The notes below the pieces were generated by a model. The model did no database searches and had not been told where the DNA came from. It saw nothing but the letters and a program-made list of their open reading frames with translations. Source: Pseudomonas alcaliphila JAB1 (lineage in GTDB: Bacteria; Pseudomonadota; Gammaproteobacteria; Pseudomonadales; Pseudomonadaceae). From it: 64,000 nucleotides of DNA. The translations under genes were made by a program, and so were the position numbers. The stretch covers positions 4,711,501 through 4,775,500 of the forward strand of contig NZ_CP016162.1 of NCBI RefSeq assembly GCF_001941865.1, given 5' to 3'. Positions 55,469 through 64,000 of the stretch are shown piece after piece. Positions within the stretch are counted from its first letter, which is position 1. Every line of letters begins with the position of its first letter.

Positions 55469-57753
55469 GCCTGCGTATCGCCGTGCGCGAGCTGTGCGAG
55501 TTCACCGCCAAGGAAGGTGACCTCGACCTGCGCTTCACCCCCTCGCCCACTGCGCAGGAAGGCATGGCCGGGCACGCCACGGTGGTGGCCCGGCGCGGCC
55601 CGAATTACGTGTCCGAGCTGCCACTGATCGGCCAGTTCGAGGGGCTGACGGTCAGTGGCCGCGCTGATGGCTTCGACCCCGAGTTTCGCCTGCTGGAAGA
55701 GATCAAGACCCATCGTGGCGACATCTCGCGCATCCCGGCCAACCACCGCCTGCTGCACTGGGCGCAGGTGAAGATCTACGGCTGGCTGCTATGCCAGGAG
55801 CTGGGCTTCGATGAACTGGATCTGGCGGTGGTGTACTTCAACGTCATGACTCAGCAGGAAACAGTGTTCCGCGAGCGCCATAGCGCCGCCTCACTGGGCG
55901 AGTTCTTCGCCCTGCACTGCCGCCGTTACATCGAATGGGCGCGGCAGGAGCAGGCGCACCAGCAAGCACGCAATCAGGCATTGGAAGCGCTGGAGTTCCC
56001 CTACGGCGAATTTCGCCATGGCCAACGGCAACTGGCAGAAGCCGTGTACCGCGCCGCACGCGACGGCCATTACCTGCTGGCGCAGGCCACCACCGGCATC
56101 GGCAAGACCCTCGGCACCTTGTTCCCGCAACTCAAGGCCATGCCCGGCCAGCAGCTCGACCGCCTGTTCTTCCTCAGTGCCAAGACGCCCGGCCGGCGCC
56201 TGGCGCTGGATGCCCTGCAACGCCTGCGCGAACCCGACACACCATTGCGCGTGCTGGAGCACGTGGCCCGTGACAAGGCCTGCGAACACCCGAGCAAGGC
56301 CTGCCATGGCGACTCCTGCCCACTCGCCAAAGGCTTCTACGACCGCCTGCCGGCTGCACGCAGCGCGGCGCTCAAGGAACGCTGGCTGAATCAGCAGGCC
56401 GTGCGCAATATCGCCATCGCCCACGGCGTGTGCCCCTACTACCTGAGCCAGGAGCTGTGCCGCTGGAGCGACGTGGTGGTGTGTGACTACAACTACTACT
56501 TCGACCTCGGCGCGCTGCTGCACAGCCTCACCCTGATCAACCAGTGGCGCGTCTGCCTGCTGGTGGACGAGGCGCACAACCTGGTGGAACGCGGGCGCGG
56601 CATGTACAGCGCCGAGCTGGATCAGGCGCGCTTCAAGGCCATGTGCCGCGACGCGCCGAAGCGACTGAAGAGCGTGCTGGAACGGGTCGACCGCCACTGG
56701 GATCAACTGCACCGCGAGCAGGAGGTGCCCTATCAGGTCTACCCGCTGGCGCCGGACTTGCTGCTCGCAGCCCTGGGCAAAGCCGTTAGCGCCATCACCG
56801 ACCTGCTTACCGACCAGCCGGAAGGCAACGCTGGCGAACTGCTCAGCTTCTATCTGGATGCCATGCTGTTCTGCCGCCTGGCGGAAAGCTTCGGCCCGCA
56901 TTCGCTGTTCGATATCAATCGCGACGAGGCGGGTAATGGTCGCAGCTACTCGACCTTGTGCATCCGCAATATCCTGCCGGCGCCCTTCCTCGGTCCGCGC
57001 TTCGAGGACGCCCACAGCGCCACGCTGTTCTCCGCCACCCTCAGCCCCAACCACTACTACCTCGACCTGCTCGGCCTGCCGGAAGAGACCCAGTGCCTGG
57101 ACGTCGCCTCGCCGTTCAGCGCCGAGCAACTGCACGTGCAGGTGGTGCGTAACCTGTCCACCCGCTACCAGCATCGCGACGCCTCGCTCACGCCGATCTG
57201 CCAGTTGATGGCACGCCAGTACGCCGAACGCCCCGGCAACTACCTGGCCTTCTTCAGCAGCTATCAGTACCTGGAACAGGTACTGCAGGAGCTGCGCCGC
57301 GACCACCCGCAGATTCCCGTGTGGACGCAATCACGGCAGATGGACGAAGCGGCGCGCCAGGGCTTTATCGAGCGTTTCCAGATCGGCGGGCGCGGCATCG
57401 GCTTCGCCGTGCTCGGTGGAGTATTCGGCGAAGGGGTCGACCTGCCCGGCGAACGCCTGATCGGCGCCTTCGTCGCCACCCTCGGCCTGGCCCAGCTCAA
57501 CCCGATCAACGAAGAAATCCGCCAGCGCATGGATGCCCTGTTCGGCAATGGCTACGACTACACCTACCTCTACCCCGGCTTGCAAAAGGTCGTGCAGGCC
57601 GCCGGCCGGGTGATCCGCACGCCCGAAGACCAAGGCGTGCTCTACCTGATCGACGACCGCTTCGCCCGCCCCGAAGTGCGCCGTCTGCTGCCGAGCTGGT
57701 GGCAGGTGGAACTGCTGCGTTTGCCGTTGAAGGCGCCATCGCTGGAAATATAA
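55465..57753 (+). CDS. Nuclease-helicase fusion (PD-ExK + Rad3/XPD/DinG-type helicase)
   Basis: The 762-residue protein has an N-terminal Cas4/RecB-like nuclease domain (GRADGFDPEFRLLEEIKTHRG, with Asp68 and Glu79-Ile-Lys81) and a superfamily 2 helicase: Walker A TTGIGKT (209-215), DEAH box (368-371) and a C-terminal GGVFGEGVDLPGE...QAAGRVIRT motor. Cysteines 273, 280, 285 and 323 are placed like the FeS cluster of XPD-family helicases. The start is taken as TTG 55465, overlapping the fan1 stop, with GGAG upstream; GTG codons at 55444 or 55456 are alternatives. It probably unwinds DNA for FAN1. Confidence 0.88.
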   Translation: MSLRIAVRELCEFTAKEGDLDLRFTPSPTAQEGMAGHATVVARRGPNYVSELPLIGQFEGLTVSGRADGFDPEFRLLEEIKTHRGDISRIPANHRLLHWAQVKIYGWLLCQELGFDELDLAVVYFNVMTQQETVFRERHSAASLGEFFALHCRRYIEWARQEQAHQQARNQALEALEFPYGEFRHGQRQLAEAVYRAARDGHYLLAQATTGIGKTLGTLFPQLKAMPGQQLDRLFFLSAKTPGRRLALDALQRLREPDTPLRVLEHVARDKACEHPSKACHGDSCPLAKGFYDRLPAARSAALKERWLNQQAVRNIAIAHGVCPYYLSQELCRWSDVVVCDYNYYFDLGALLHSLTLINQWRVCLLVDEAHNLVERGRGMYSAELDQARFKAMCRDAPKRLKSVLERVDRHWDQLHREQEVPYQVYPLAPDLLLAALGKAVSAITDLLTDQPEGNAGELLSFYLDAMLFCRLAESFGPHSLFDINRDEAGNGRSYSTLCIRNILPAPFLGPRFEDAHSATLFSATLSPNHYYLDLLGLPEETQCLDVASPFSAEQLHVQVVRNLSTRYQHRDASLTPICQLMARQYAERPGNYLAFFSSYQYLEQVLQELRRDHPQIPVWTQSRQMDEAARQGFIERFQIGGRGIGFAVLGGVFGEGVDLPGERLIGAFVATLGLAQLNPINEEIRQRMDALFGNGYDYTYLYPGLQKVVQAAGRVIRTPEDQGVLYLIDDRFARPEVRRLLPSWWQVELLRLPLKAPSLEI

Positions 57754-57769
57754 ACAACCGAACGTCTGC

Positions 57770-57783
57770 CCCACCTCGGTGGG
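57770..57783 (+). terminator. Weak hairpin after the helicase gene
   Basis: CCCAC-CTCG-GTGGG (with an extra C/G pair inside) lies 16 nt past the stop codon; no T-run follows directly. Confidence 0.35.
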
Positions 57784-57835
57784 AAAGCTTCGTGCTGCCC
57801 ACTTTAAAATTTATTTACCTAGTACTAAAAAACAC

Positions 57836-59302
57836 TTATTCAATACTATGCGCAAGATCAACATAAGATATATAACGCCTCATATTGACATGAGACTCAC
57901 GCCCCAAAAATTGCTCCAGAACATAGTTAGATAATGATGGAGCATCATCGGAATCCCGACTACGCCTCCTGACTTCCTCAGGATCAGCACTTAGCAAAGA
58001 AAAATAATTAACAGCCAGATCGTGAACATTTTCATTTCCATAGCCATAATATAAAGCCTTGCTTGGATACTTGGCCTTTATCGCTCTCCAATCTTCCACA
58101 TCATTGCGTTCAATCACACGTCTATACAACTGCGGAGCCTCGTCTCTCAAGGCTATGAGATACATAGCAAAAAACAAATCTACCTGTTTCGGATAGAGCG
58201 ACGACTGTACCGCACGCAGGTGTTTAAGACACTTCTCAAGCTCTCTTAACTTCATCCCAAACGTACTGGAAATAGCCAGCAAAATAATCTGAAATTTATC
58301 AAACCCCCAAACTCCAGCCAAAACAGAATTACTACTAGGAGATGCAACCCTCTGCCTCTCATCGTCCCACATTATCAAGCTTCTATCGACAGCTTCCGAG
58401 CACACAGGAATATCTAAATATTTTTCCGCGTCAAACTCCTGAGCCTTCACCCACCCTTCAGTCCTGGAGTAATCCAGCGAATACTCTGCGTCAAAAAAAC
58501 GCTTAAGATATTTCCCGCCCTCGAAACCAGCCCCATAAACCGCGCCTACAGAATGCTGCAATTGCTCTAGATCGCACGCAATAACGAACTTGCAACCTTT
58601 AACATCAAAGAAGTGCTTAACTCTCTCCAGCAGCTCAATAGAGAATGTCGGCCTGCACCTATCAAGCTCGTCAATAAATATATAAAGCGGTCTAACTTCT
58701 ACCGCAGCACATACAGCTTGTGCCTCAGCAGCCTCTTTAGCTAATGCAGAAAACTTAATCTTGAAGTCATCAACGATACGCATCGTCTGACCATTGCTCT
58801 GCAGCAGTGCTTCTAGTGCTTTCTCAGCCGCAGTTGGAAGAAGAGCATCATCGTCAGCTGATGCTTCACTCTCAGCTGCATCAACGTCTTCAGCAACGGT
58901 AGAAACATCAACACCGGTAACCTTCTTCAAAACTCCTTTTGCTATAGCTGGCGTCGCTGCCAAGATCGCTCTTGCGGCCTTGCTTCTAAAATCAGATAAA
59001 GCACTATCAACTTGAGCAGTCGGTATAAATTCTTTTAGCGCATCATGAATAGCCGCAGTCAGTGCAACGAATGCATCCCCAGCGTAGTCATGTTTCCACG
59101 CATTGAAATAGATGACAGCCCGCTCCTCCCGCAGTTCGCCATACCAGTTTTCAAGGAAGAATGTCTTGCCCGCGCCCCATGGCGCATTAACATTCAAGAC
59201 ATTGATCTCGACATTGGAATCGAGGTATTTAGTTAGAAACTTGGCTACGCCTCGCCTCTGCATCTTATCTTTGCTCCACGGAGCATCTTTATGAACGCTC
59301 AT
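57836..59302 (-). CDS. KAP-family P-loop NTPase
   Basis: The 488-residue protein has Walker A in NAPWGAGKTFFLENW (G43-x2-GKT47), a conserved YFNAWKHDYAGD segment, and Walker B in LYIFIDELDRCRPTFSIELLERVKHFF (D211-E-L-D214), all hallmarks of KAP NTPases. A weakly hydrophobic insert (109-130) and a Glu/Asp/Ala-rich segment (137-155) separate them. The start is ATG 59302 with AGG 8 nt upstream. The gene is visibly richer in A and T than its neighbours, which suggests transfer. KAP ATPases occur in mobile and antiviral contexts, but no known partner is recognised here. Confidence 0.85.
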   Translation of the reverse strand: MSVHKDAPWSKDKMQRRGVAKFLTKYLDSNVEINVLNVNAPWGAGKTFFLENWYGELREERAVIYFNAWKHDYAGDAFVALTAAIHDALKEFIPTAQVDSALSDFRSKAARAILAATPAIAKGVLKKVTGVDVSTVAEDVDAAESEASADDDALLPTAAEKALEALLQSNGQTMRIVDDFKIKFSALAKEAAEAQAVCAAVEVRPLYIFIDELDRCRPTFSIELLERVKHFFDVKGCKFVIACDLEQLQHSVGAVYGAGFEGGKYLKRFFDAEYSLDYSRTEGWVKAQEFDAEKYLDIPVCSEAVDRSLIMWDDERQRVASPSSNSVLAGVWGFDKFQIILLAISSTFGMKLRELEKCLKHLRAVQSSLYPKQVDLFFAMYLIALRDEAPQLYRRVIERNDVEDWRAIKAKYPSKALYYGYGNENVHDLAVNYFSLLSADPEEVRRRSRDSDDAPSLSNYVLEQFLGRESHVNMRRYISYVDLAHSIE

Positions 59303-59333
59303 ACTTCGCACCTAAAAAATATACGAACCACTT

Positions 59334-59882
59334 TTACCTCCAAGTTCCAGCTAATCTAAAAACCCAGCAATGAGATGACTTTCCAGTAACCACGCTGTGC
59401 ACCTTCTTCTCACCGATAAAACGCGGCACATCACTGACCCTTAAAGCCCGGTGCATCTCTCGATCGATCAATATCTGGTAAGGAGGGTTAGCAAGTAGCG
59501 AGCGAAGCTGGGGAAGATTCAGCGCAAGCAACTCAGGGTTATGGGCGTGATTGATGGCATGCCCCTGTGCCAACAGGGCCTGGACTACCGTCCAGAAGGT
59601 TTGGAGCGACCGCGCACGCTCATCGCCCCTAGTTACAGAAGGCGTATAAAACTCAAGCGGCTCAAGCGCTGCCAATTCGGCAGGAAGCCGGCTCGAGAAG
59701 AATTGTAACTGTCGGTATAGTTCGACCTGTACGCGCTGATCGCGCGCTTTGCTCAATAGCTGTATTCGTTTATGGCGGCAGAGCAACAACGCATCTACTG
59801 CGCTTATCTCTTCAACCGCCAAAGGTGCTTTAGCCGAATCCGGAGTCCCCTCGGGAATAGGGTAATTTTGGTTAACAGCCAT
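59334..59882 (-). CDS. Unknown protein (182 aa), partner of the KAP ATPase
   Basis: The soluble product begins MAVNQNYPIPEGTPDSAKAP, has a helical middle (CRHKRIQLLSKARDQRVQVE, LQTFWTVVQALLAQGHAI) and a conserved-looking C-terminus (YQILIDREMHRALRVSDVPRF, GEKKVHSVVTGKSSHCWVF). I do not recognise the family. It ends 31 nt upstream of the KAP ATPase gene on the same strand, so the two form one cassette. No nuclease, protease or methylase motif is visible. Confidence 0.65.
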   Translation of the reverse strand: MAVNQNYPIPEGTPDSAKAPLAVEEISAVDALLLCRHKRIQLLSKARDQRVQVELYRQLQFFSSRLPAELAALEPLEFYTPSVTRGDERARSLQTFWTVVQALLAQGHAINHAHNPELLALNLPQLRSLLANPPYQILIDREMHRALRVSDVPRFIGEKKVHSVVTGKSSHCWVFRLAGTWR

Positions 59883-60136
59883 TGCGAACCGTCCATAGCC
59901 TTTATGGCACTAGGCTCCCAACCAAATAACCCAAGGTGTTTTCTGGGTCATTCAGAGTAAGGAACTTAGTCCATCTGTTCTCAGTGGGAACAGACTATGC
60001 CAGTCTTTTGCCATCAGCGACAACTGCCTCCAGCTCCGTGAAATGTTGTTCGAGCAAGTAGTCTGGGTTAAACGAAGCGATACCCAGAACAACAACCACT
60101 AATGGGGTTCGCGTTGCTCTACCCATCCTACGTCGC
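59883..60136. other. Gap between KAP cassette and creC, with REP-like repeat
   Basis: The segment 60058-60130 consists of two REP-like hairpins (AGTCTGGGTTAAACGAAGCG..., and GGGGTTCGCGTTGCTCTACCC). The remainder (59883-60050) must contain the cassette promoter. A 43-codon frame at 59995-60126 was rejected because half of it is repeat. Confidence 0.5.
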
Positions 60137-61561
60137 TCATCCCCCCGGCAATACCAGGCTCACTTCCACCCCACCTTCGACATTTCCGATGTGCAGTTCG
60201 CCGCCATGCAGCTCGGCCACTTCCTGCACGAAGTTGAGGCCCAGGCCGGTGCTCTTGCGGCCGCCGTTGGGGCGCGGCAGGGAGTAGAAGCGCTCGGTCA
60301 GGCGTGCCAGCGCGTAGCCGGGGATAGCTTCGCCCTGGTTGAAAAGACGCAACACGATACGCTCGTCCTGGCGTTCGGCGGCGATGCGGATGCGCCCGCC
60401 AGGCGGGGTGAAGTCCAGGGCGTTGTCCAGCAGATTGGCCAGTGCCTGGCGCAGCAGGAAGCGCTCGCCGCGCAGGCTGAGGCCTGCTGGCACAACCTGT
60501 TCGATCTGCAGGTTGGCGGCGGTGATACGCGCCTGTTGCGCTTGCAGCAGTTCGTCCACCAGTGCCGCCAGCGGCACCGCCACGCGTTCTTCCAGGCCCT
60601 GGCGTTGCTCCACCTGCGCCAGGTGCAGCAGGCGTTCGATCAGGTTCTGCAGGCGTGCGCTTTCCTGCTGGATATTGGCCACGAAACGCTGGCGCTGCTC
60701 GGCCGGCATGTCGCCGTCGAGCAGTTCGGCGGCGCCGCGGATGGCCGCCAGCGGGCTCTTCAGCTCGTGGGTCAGGGTGTGCACGTAGCGCTCGACGTAG
60801 GCCTTGCCTTCCAGCTCGGTGCGCATGCGCTCCACCGCCTTGGCCAGTTGCCCCAGTTCACCGCCGCGCACAGTGGGCATCTCGGCGCGTTGGCCCTCGC
60901 TGACGGCCTGGGCGTAGCGAGTGAGCTTGCCCAGTGCGGCGCTGAGCCACCAGGACAGCCCCGCGCCAATCAACAGGCCAAGGCCGATCAACCCGGCACC
61001 GAGCCAGCCAAGACGCGTTTGCGAGCGCTCGATATAGGGCTGCAGGGTGCGGTTGGGTTTGGCCACCGAGACCACGCCAATGATCTGCTCGCCATCCCTG
61101 ATCGGTGCGGCGACGTACATCACCGAAGAGTCGGGATCGTCCGGCTCTTCACGGGTCGAGCGGGCGCCGTATTGGCCGCGCAGGGTCAACAGCACGTCGT
61201 TCCAGCGCGAATAATCCTGGCCGACCGCCAGGCCAGTGGAGTCGAGCAGGACGATGCCCTTGGCGTCGGTGACATAGATGCGGTGGTTGACCTCGGCCTT
61301 GGTCAGCCCCCAGATGCTGGCCTGCGGCTGGCGCCGGCCATAGGCTTCCAGCGCTTCGTGCAGACGGCCTTGGCCGAGGGTGCTTGACTTGACGTCGTCG
61401 CGCAGAATCTCGGCCAGCAGGTTGGCGGTGTCGACCAGGGTTTCCTCGGTGCTCTGGCGTACGCCGGGGCGAATCTCGTCCATCACCGTGCTCAGCACGA
61501 ACCAGCCGGCCAGACCAACGAAGAGGAAGTAGACGAGGAAGATGCGCACGCCAAGTGGCAT
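60137..61561 (-). CDS. creC: Sensor histidine kinase CreC
   Basis: The 474-residue kinase has an N-terminal membrane helix, a periplasmic sensor (30-180), a second helix (LGWLGAGLIGLGLLIGAGLSWWL), a HAMP segment, the phospho-acceptor His265 in HTLTHELKSPLAAIRGA, the N-box LLDNALDF and the G-box STGLGLNFVQEVAELHGG. It phosphorylates CreB. It lies 3 nt downstream of creB. creD is not next to it in this strain. Confidence 0.94.
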   Translation of the reverse strand: MPLGVRIFLVYFLFVGLAGWFVLSTVMDEIRPGVRQSTEETLVDTANLLAEILRDDVKSSTLGQGRLHEALEAYGRRQPQASIWGLTKAEVNHRIYVTDAKGIVLLDSTGLAVGQDYSRWNDVLLTLRGQYGARSTREEPDDPDSSVMYVAAPIRDGEQIIGVVSVAKPNRTLQPYIERSQTRLGWLGAGLIGLGLLIGAGLSWWLSAALGKLTRYAQAVSEGQRAEMPTVRGGELGQLAKAVERMRTELEGKAYVERYVHTLTHELKSPLAAIRGAAELLDGDMPAEQRQRFVANIQQESARLQNLIERLLHLAQVEQRQGLEERVAVPLAALVDELLQAQQARITAANLQIEQVVPAGLSLRGERFLLRQALANLLDNALDFTPPGGRIRIAAERQDERIVLRLFNQGEAIPGYALARLTERFYSLPRPNGGRKSTGLGLNFVQEVAELHGGELHIGNVEGGVEVSLVLPGG

Positions 61562-61564
61562 GAC

Positions 61565-62245
61565 TCAGGCCTCCGGCTCGAAACTGTAGCCCAGGCCACG
61601 ATGGGTCTGGATCGGCTCTTCGCTCGGAGCGATGGCGCGCAGTTTGGCCCGCACGCTCTTGATATGGCTGTCGATGTTGCGCTCGTAGCCGGCCTCGCTG
61701 GCCACGCCGAGGGCATCGAGCAATTGCTCGCGCGAATGAACCCGGCGTGGCTGTCCGAGCAGCGTGCGCAGCAGGCGAAATTCGTGGCGGGTAAGGCTCA
61801 GGGCCTGGCCATGGTAGTGGATGCGAAAGGCGGCATCGTCGATCTGAAAGGTGCTTGGCGCGCTGGCTGCTGGTGCTTCACGCGGCGCCACGCGCTTGAG
61901 GATGGCCTTGACCCTGGCAGCGACCTCACGCGGGCTGAAGGGTTTGACCACGTAGTCGTCGGCGCCGATTTCCAGGCCCACCACACGGTCGATCTCCTCG
62001 CTGCGTGCGGTGAGGAAGATCACCGGTAGTTCGGAGAAACGGCGCAGGCGCTTGCACACTTCGAAGCCGCTGATATCAGGCAGGCCGACATCGAGAATGG
62101 CCAGGTCGAACGTGCCGTTTTCCAGCAGTGTCAGCGCCTCGCCACCCAGGCTCGACCAGTGCGTGACGAAGCCTTCGGCCTGCAGGGCATAGACCAGCGT
62201 ATCGGCAATCGCGGCTTCGTCTTCGACTATGAGTATCTGCGGCAT
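61565..62245 (-). CDS. creB: Response regulator CreB
   Basis: The 226-residue OmpR/PhoB-type regulator has the acceptor Asp52 in LAILDVGLPDISG, the conserved LTAR and VVKPFSPREV segments, and a C-terminal winged helix (LTRHEFRLLRTLLGQPRRVHSREQLLDAL, HIKSVRAKLRAI). It activates creD and, in P. aeruginosa, affects beta-lactam resistance. The start at 62245 (MPQILIVEDEAAI) is preferred over an extension to 62299. Confidence 0.95.
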   Translation of the reverse strand: MPQILIVEDEAAIADTLVYALQAEGFVTHWSSLGGEALTLLENGTFDLAILDVGLPDISGFEVCKRLRRFSELPVIFLTARSEEIDRVVGLEIGADDYVVKPFSPREVAARVKAILKRVAPREAPAASAPSTFQIDDAAFRIHYHGQALSLTRHEFRLLRTLLGQPRRVHSREQLLDALGVASEAGYERNIDSHIKSVRAKLRAIAPSEEPIQTHRGLGYSFEPEA

Positions 62246-62337
62246 CGGGCGTCCTGCACCTGTTAGGCAACGGCGGCAGACTGCCGGGGGCCGGATCATG
62301 CGTCAAGCGGGCGATAGCGTAGGACTGGGGCAGCCCG

Positions 62338-62532
62338 TCAGGGGTGGTTGGCGGGTTGCACCCGCCCTACGCGACAAGCGCCACTGTGACTGCGACTGCA
62401 TGGATGCAGGAGGTAGAACGAAGCAGGATGCCAGAGTCGAAAGCGCCTCCCACGAGGTTTTCGCTCACCTGTAGCCCGGATGCAATCCGGGAAATCGTGC
62501 CATTCGTTCCCCGGATTGCATCCGGGCTACGC
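62338..62532. repeat. REP elements upstream of creB
   Basis: A single GGCGGGTTGCACCCGCCCTA half (about 62350-62370) and a clean BIME of two inverted GTAGCCCGGATGCAATCCGG copies (62472-62530) fill the gap between the CBS-protein gene and creB. Confidence 0.85.
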
Positions 62533-62534
62533 GC

Positions 62535-62975
62535 TCAGGGAATCTCACCGCGGATGTACTGCTCCAGCTGGCGGATCAGGTCGGCCTGTTCGGCAATGGT
62601 TTCCTTGACCAGGTCACCGATGGACAGCAGGCCAATCAGTTCGCCCTCGGCCAGCACCGGCAGGTGACGCAGGCGGCGCTCGGTCATCAGCTCCATGCAG
62701 TACTGCACGCTGTCACGCGGGCCGACGCTGATGACGTCGCTGGTCATGATTTCACTGATCTTGGTGTTGAGCAGCGAACGCTCGGCCAGCGCTACCTTGC
62801 GCACGTAGTCACGCTCGCTGACGATGCCTACCAGGCGCCCGCCGGAGAGCACCACCAGTGCCCCGACACCCTTTTCGGCCAGCACACGCAAACCGTCGAG
62901 CAGGGAATCCTCACGGTCGACGCTGTAAACGTAGGCATGGGCTTTATTGCGAAGAACTTCTGCGGCGGTTTTCAT
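62535..62975 (-). CDS. CBS-domain pair protein
   Basis: The 146-residue protein consists almost entirely of two CBS motifs (DSLLDGLRVLAEKGVGALVVLSGGRLVGIVSERDYVRKV and ISVGPRDSVQYCMELMTERRLRHLPVLAEGELIGLLSIGDLV), which typically bind adenosyl nucleotides. Such stand-alone proteins regulate partner enzymes or channels. The product is cytoplasmic. Neighbours give no partner. Confidence 0.9.
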   Translation of the reverse strand: MKTAAEVLRNKAHAYVYSVDREDSLLDGLRVLAEKGVGALVVLSGGRLVGIVSERDYVRKVALAERSLLNTKISEIMTSDVISVGPRDSVQYCMELMTERRLRHLPVLAEGELIGLLSIGDLVKETIAEQADLIRQLEQYIRGEIP

Positions 62976-63033
62976 GCTGACGACTCCTTTTGTTGTTATC
63001 CGTTTTTAGCAGAGTTGGCCGCCGCGGTCAGCC

Positions 63034-64000
63034 TCACTCGAGGCTGAATCGTCCAGTATTCTGCGCCAGCCCTTCGCTGCCTCGGCGCAGTTGCTCGGCA
63101 GCGCTGCTCACGGCCTGGGCGCCATCGAGCAGTTGTCCGGCGGCCTTATCGACCTGCTGGATATTGCCACTGACCTCATCGGCGGTGGCCGCCTGCTGCT
63201 CGGCAGCCGTGGCGATCTGCGCCAGGCGGTCGCTGACACGCTGCACCGAGTCGACGATGTTCTGCAGTTCATCACCCATGGCCAGCACGCTGCCGATATC
63301 GCCGTCGGCCTGGCTGCAGGCTTCTTCCATCAGGGTGACCGACTGACCAACCACGCGCTGCAGGTTGTCCACGGTCTGGGCGATTTCCTGGGTCGAGTCC
63401 TGGGTGCGCTTGGACAGCGAGCGCACTTCGTCGGCGACCACGGCGAAGCCTCGACCGGCCTCGCCCGCGCGCGCCGCCTCGATGGCGGCATTGAGTGCCA
63501 GCAGGTTGGTCTGCTCGGCAATGCCCTTGATCACCTCGACCACGCGGTTGATCTGCTGGGTCTGATCACGCAGTTGCTGCAATGCTGCGGCGCTGTCGCC
63601 GAGACGGCTGCTTAGGTGGCGCATGCTGGCGCTGGTGCGTTCACTGCGCTGGTTGCTGCTCAACGCCACCTCGCGGGTCTGCTGCGCTTCCACCGCTGCC
63701 TGCTCGCAGCTTTGCGCCACGCTCTGCGCGGTGGCGGCCATCTGCGTCGCGGCGGTGGCGATCTGACTCATCTGCGCCTGCTGCTGCTCGACGGCGTCCA
63801 GCGCATCACGCGCCTGACCACCGAGCAGTTGCACCGTGCTGTCCAGTTGCTGGCTTTCGCGGTTGACGCCCTGCAGCGAGTCGCGCATCTGCTCGACCGC
63901 GGTATTCAGCGCCTGGGCGATGGCGGCCAGGTCGTCACGGCCGTTGACCTCCATGCGCACGCGCAGGTCGCCATCACGCAGACCACGCGCAGCTTCGATG
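63034..64000 (-). CDS. Methyl-accepting chemotaxis protein, C-terminal part
   Basis: The frame ends at 63034 and runs off the right edge, so only the HAMP region ([33 protein letters not shown]) and the signalling domain are visible. The hairpin tip is intact ([41 protein letters not shown]), as are the flanking coiled coils. It signals to CheA/CheW. The sensory domain and substrate are outside the window. The N-terminal ATG at 63960 is internal and is not the start. Confidence 0.92.
   Translation of the reverse strand, partial: IEAARGLRDGDLRVRMEVNGRDDLAAIAQALNTAVEQMRDSLQGVNRESQQLDSTVQLLGGQARDALDAVEQQQAQMSQIATAATQMAATAQSVAQSCEQAAVEAQQTREVALSSNQRSERTSASMRHLSSRLGDSAAALQQLRDQTQQINRVVEVIKGIAEQTNLLALNAAIEAARAGEAGRGFAVVADEVRSLSKRTQDSTQEIAQTVDNLQRVVGQSVTLMEEACSQADGDIGSVLAMGDELQNIVDSVQRVSDRLAQIATAAEQQAATADEVSGNIQQVDKAAGQLLDGAQAVSSAAEQLRRGSEGLAQNTGRFSLE

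Noticed and set aside
55891..57330. 479-codon minus-strand frame inside the helicase gene
   Set aside because: Antisense shadow of an intact helicase with all motifs.
59995..60126. 43-codon frame directly downstream of creC on the minus strand (MGRATRTPLVVVVLG...)
   Set aside because: Its first half is made of REP-like sequence found widely in Pseudomonas intergenic DNA, and there is no ribosome-binding site.

Overview
The window is chromosomal DNA of a high-GC gammaproteobacterium, almost certainly a Pseudomonas of the mendocina/oleovorans/alcaligenes type. The reasons are a gene order from about 23.3 to 42.8 kb that I recall from P. aeruginosa (two FadE-type acyl-CoA dehydrogenases, bioDCHFB, comF, modE, srkA, rarD, gcvR-like, acetyltransferase, glcB), OprD-type porin, creBCD genes, sigma-54 regulation, and many Pseudomonas REP palindromes. 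There are no rRNA, tRNA, CRISPR or complete insertion sequences. The window cuts a TRAP permease gene at the left edge and a chemoreceptor gene at the right edge.

Layout. 0-7.6 kb: TRAP transporter genes, a divergent sigma-54 activator, a 1-kb tandem REP array, then a sigma-54-type promoter driving a GntP-family permease and a fused-subunit CoA-transferase. 7.8-13.2 kb: agmatinase (speB), a frameshifted polyamine-type binding protein, LysR regulator, FMN reductase, and a TetR/hydrolase pair with a clear operator. 13.6-23.2 kb: endonuclease I, the complete histidine-utilisation locus (hutI-G-U-H-C on the minus strand, hutD divergent, paired HutC-type operators between them) and an OprD-family porin. 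23.3-34.5 kb: two acyl-CoA dehydrogenases flanking a decayed diguanylate cyclase, a SprA-type metalloprotease, a mini rod-like protein, and the biotin operon with a BirA-type operator. 34.7-42.8 kb: housekeeping genes ending in malate synthase G. 43.1-50.1 kb: a cNMP/CBS/DUF294 protein with its overlapping exonuclease, trhP, and a two-subunit sodium/solute symporter. 50.4-62.3 kb: the cre locus, in which creD is separated from creBC by about 7 kb carrying a secreted 13-residue-repeat protein, a FAN1 nuclease plus nuclease-helicase pair, and an AT-richer KAP-ATPase cassette. 62.5-64 kb: a CBS protein and the partial chemoreceptor.

Two repeat systems overlay the genes. REP/BIME palindromes fill many intergenic gaps and form a six-unit tandem array. 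A second family of four 140-170 bp inverted-repeat elements shares one central core but carries three different kinds of termini; one copy has a 4-bp target duplication and two copies sit exactly on stop codons. The least explained items are this modular element family, the KAP cassette with its unknown partner, and the secreted repeat protein.
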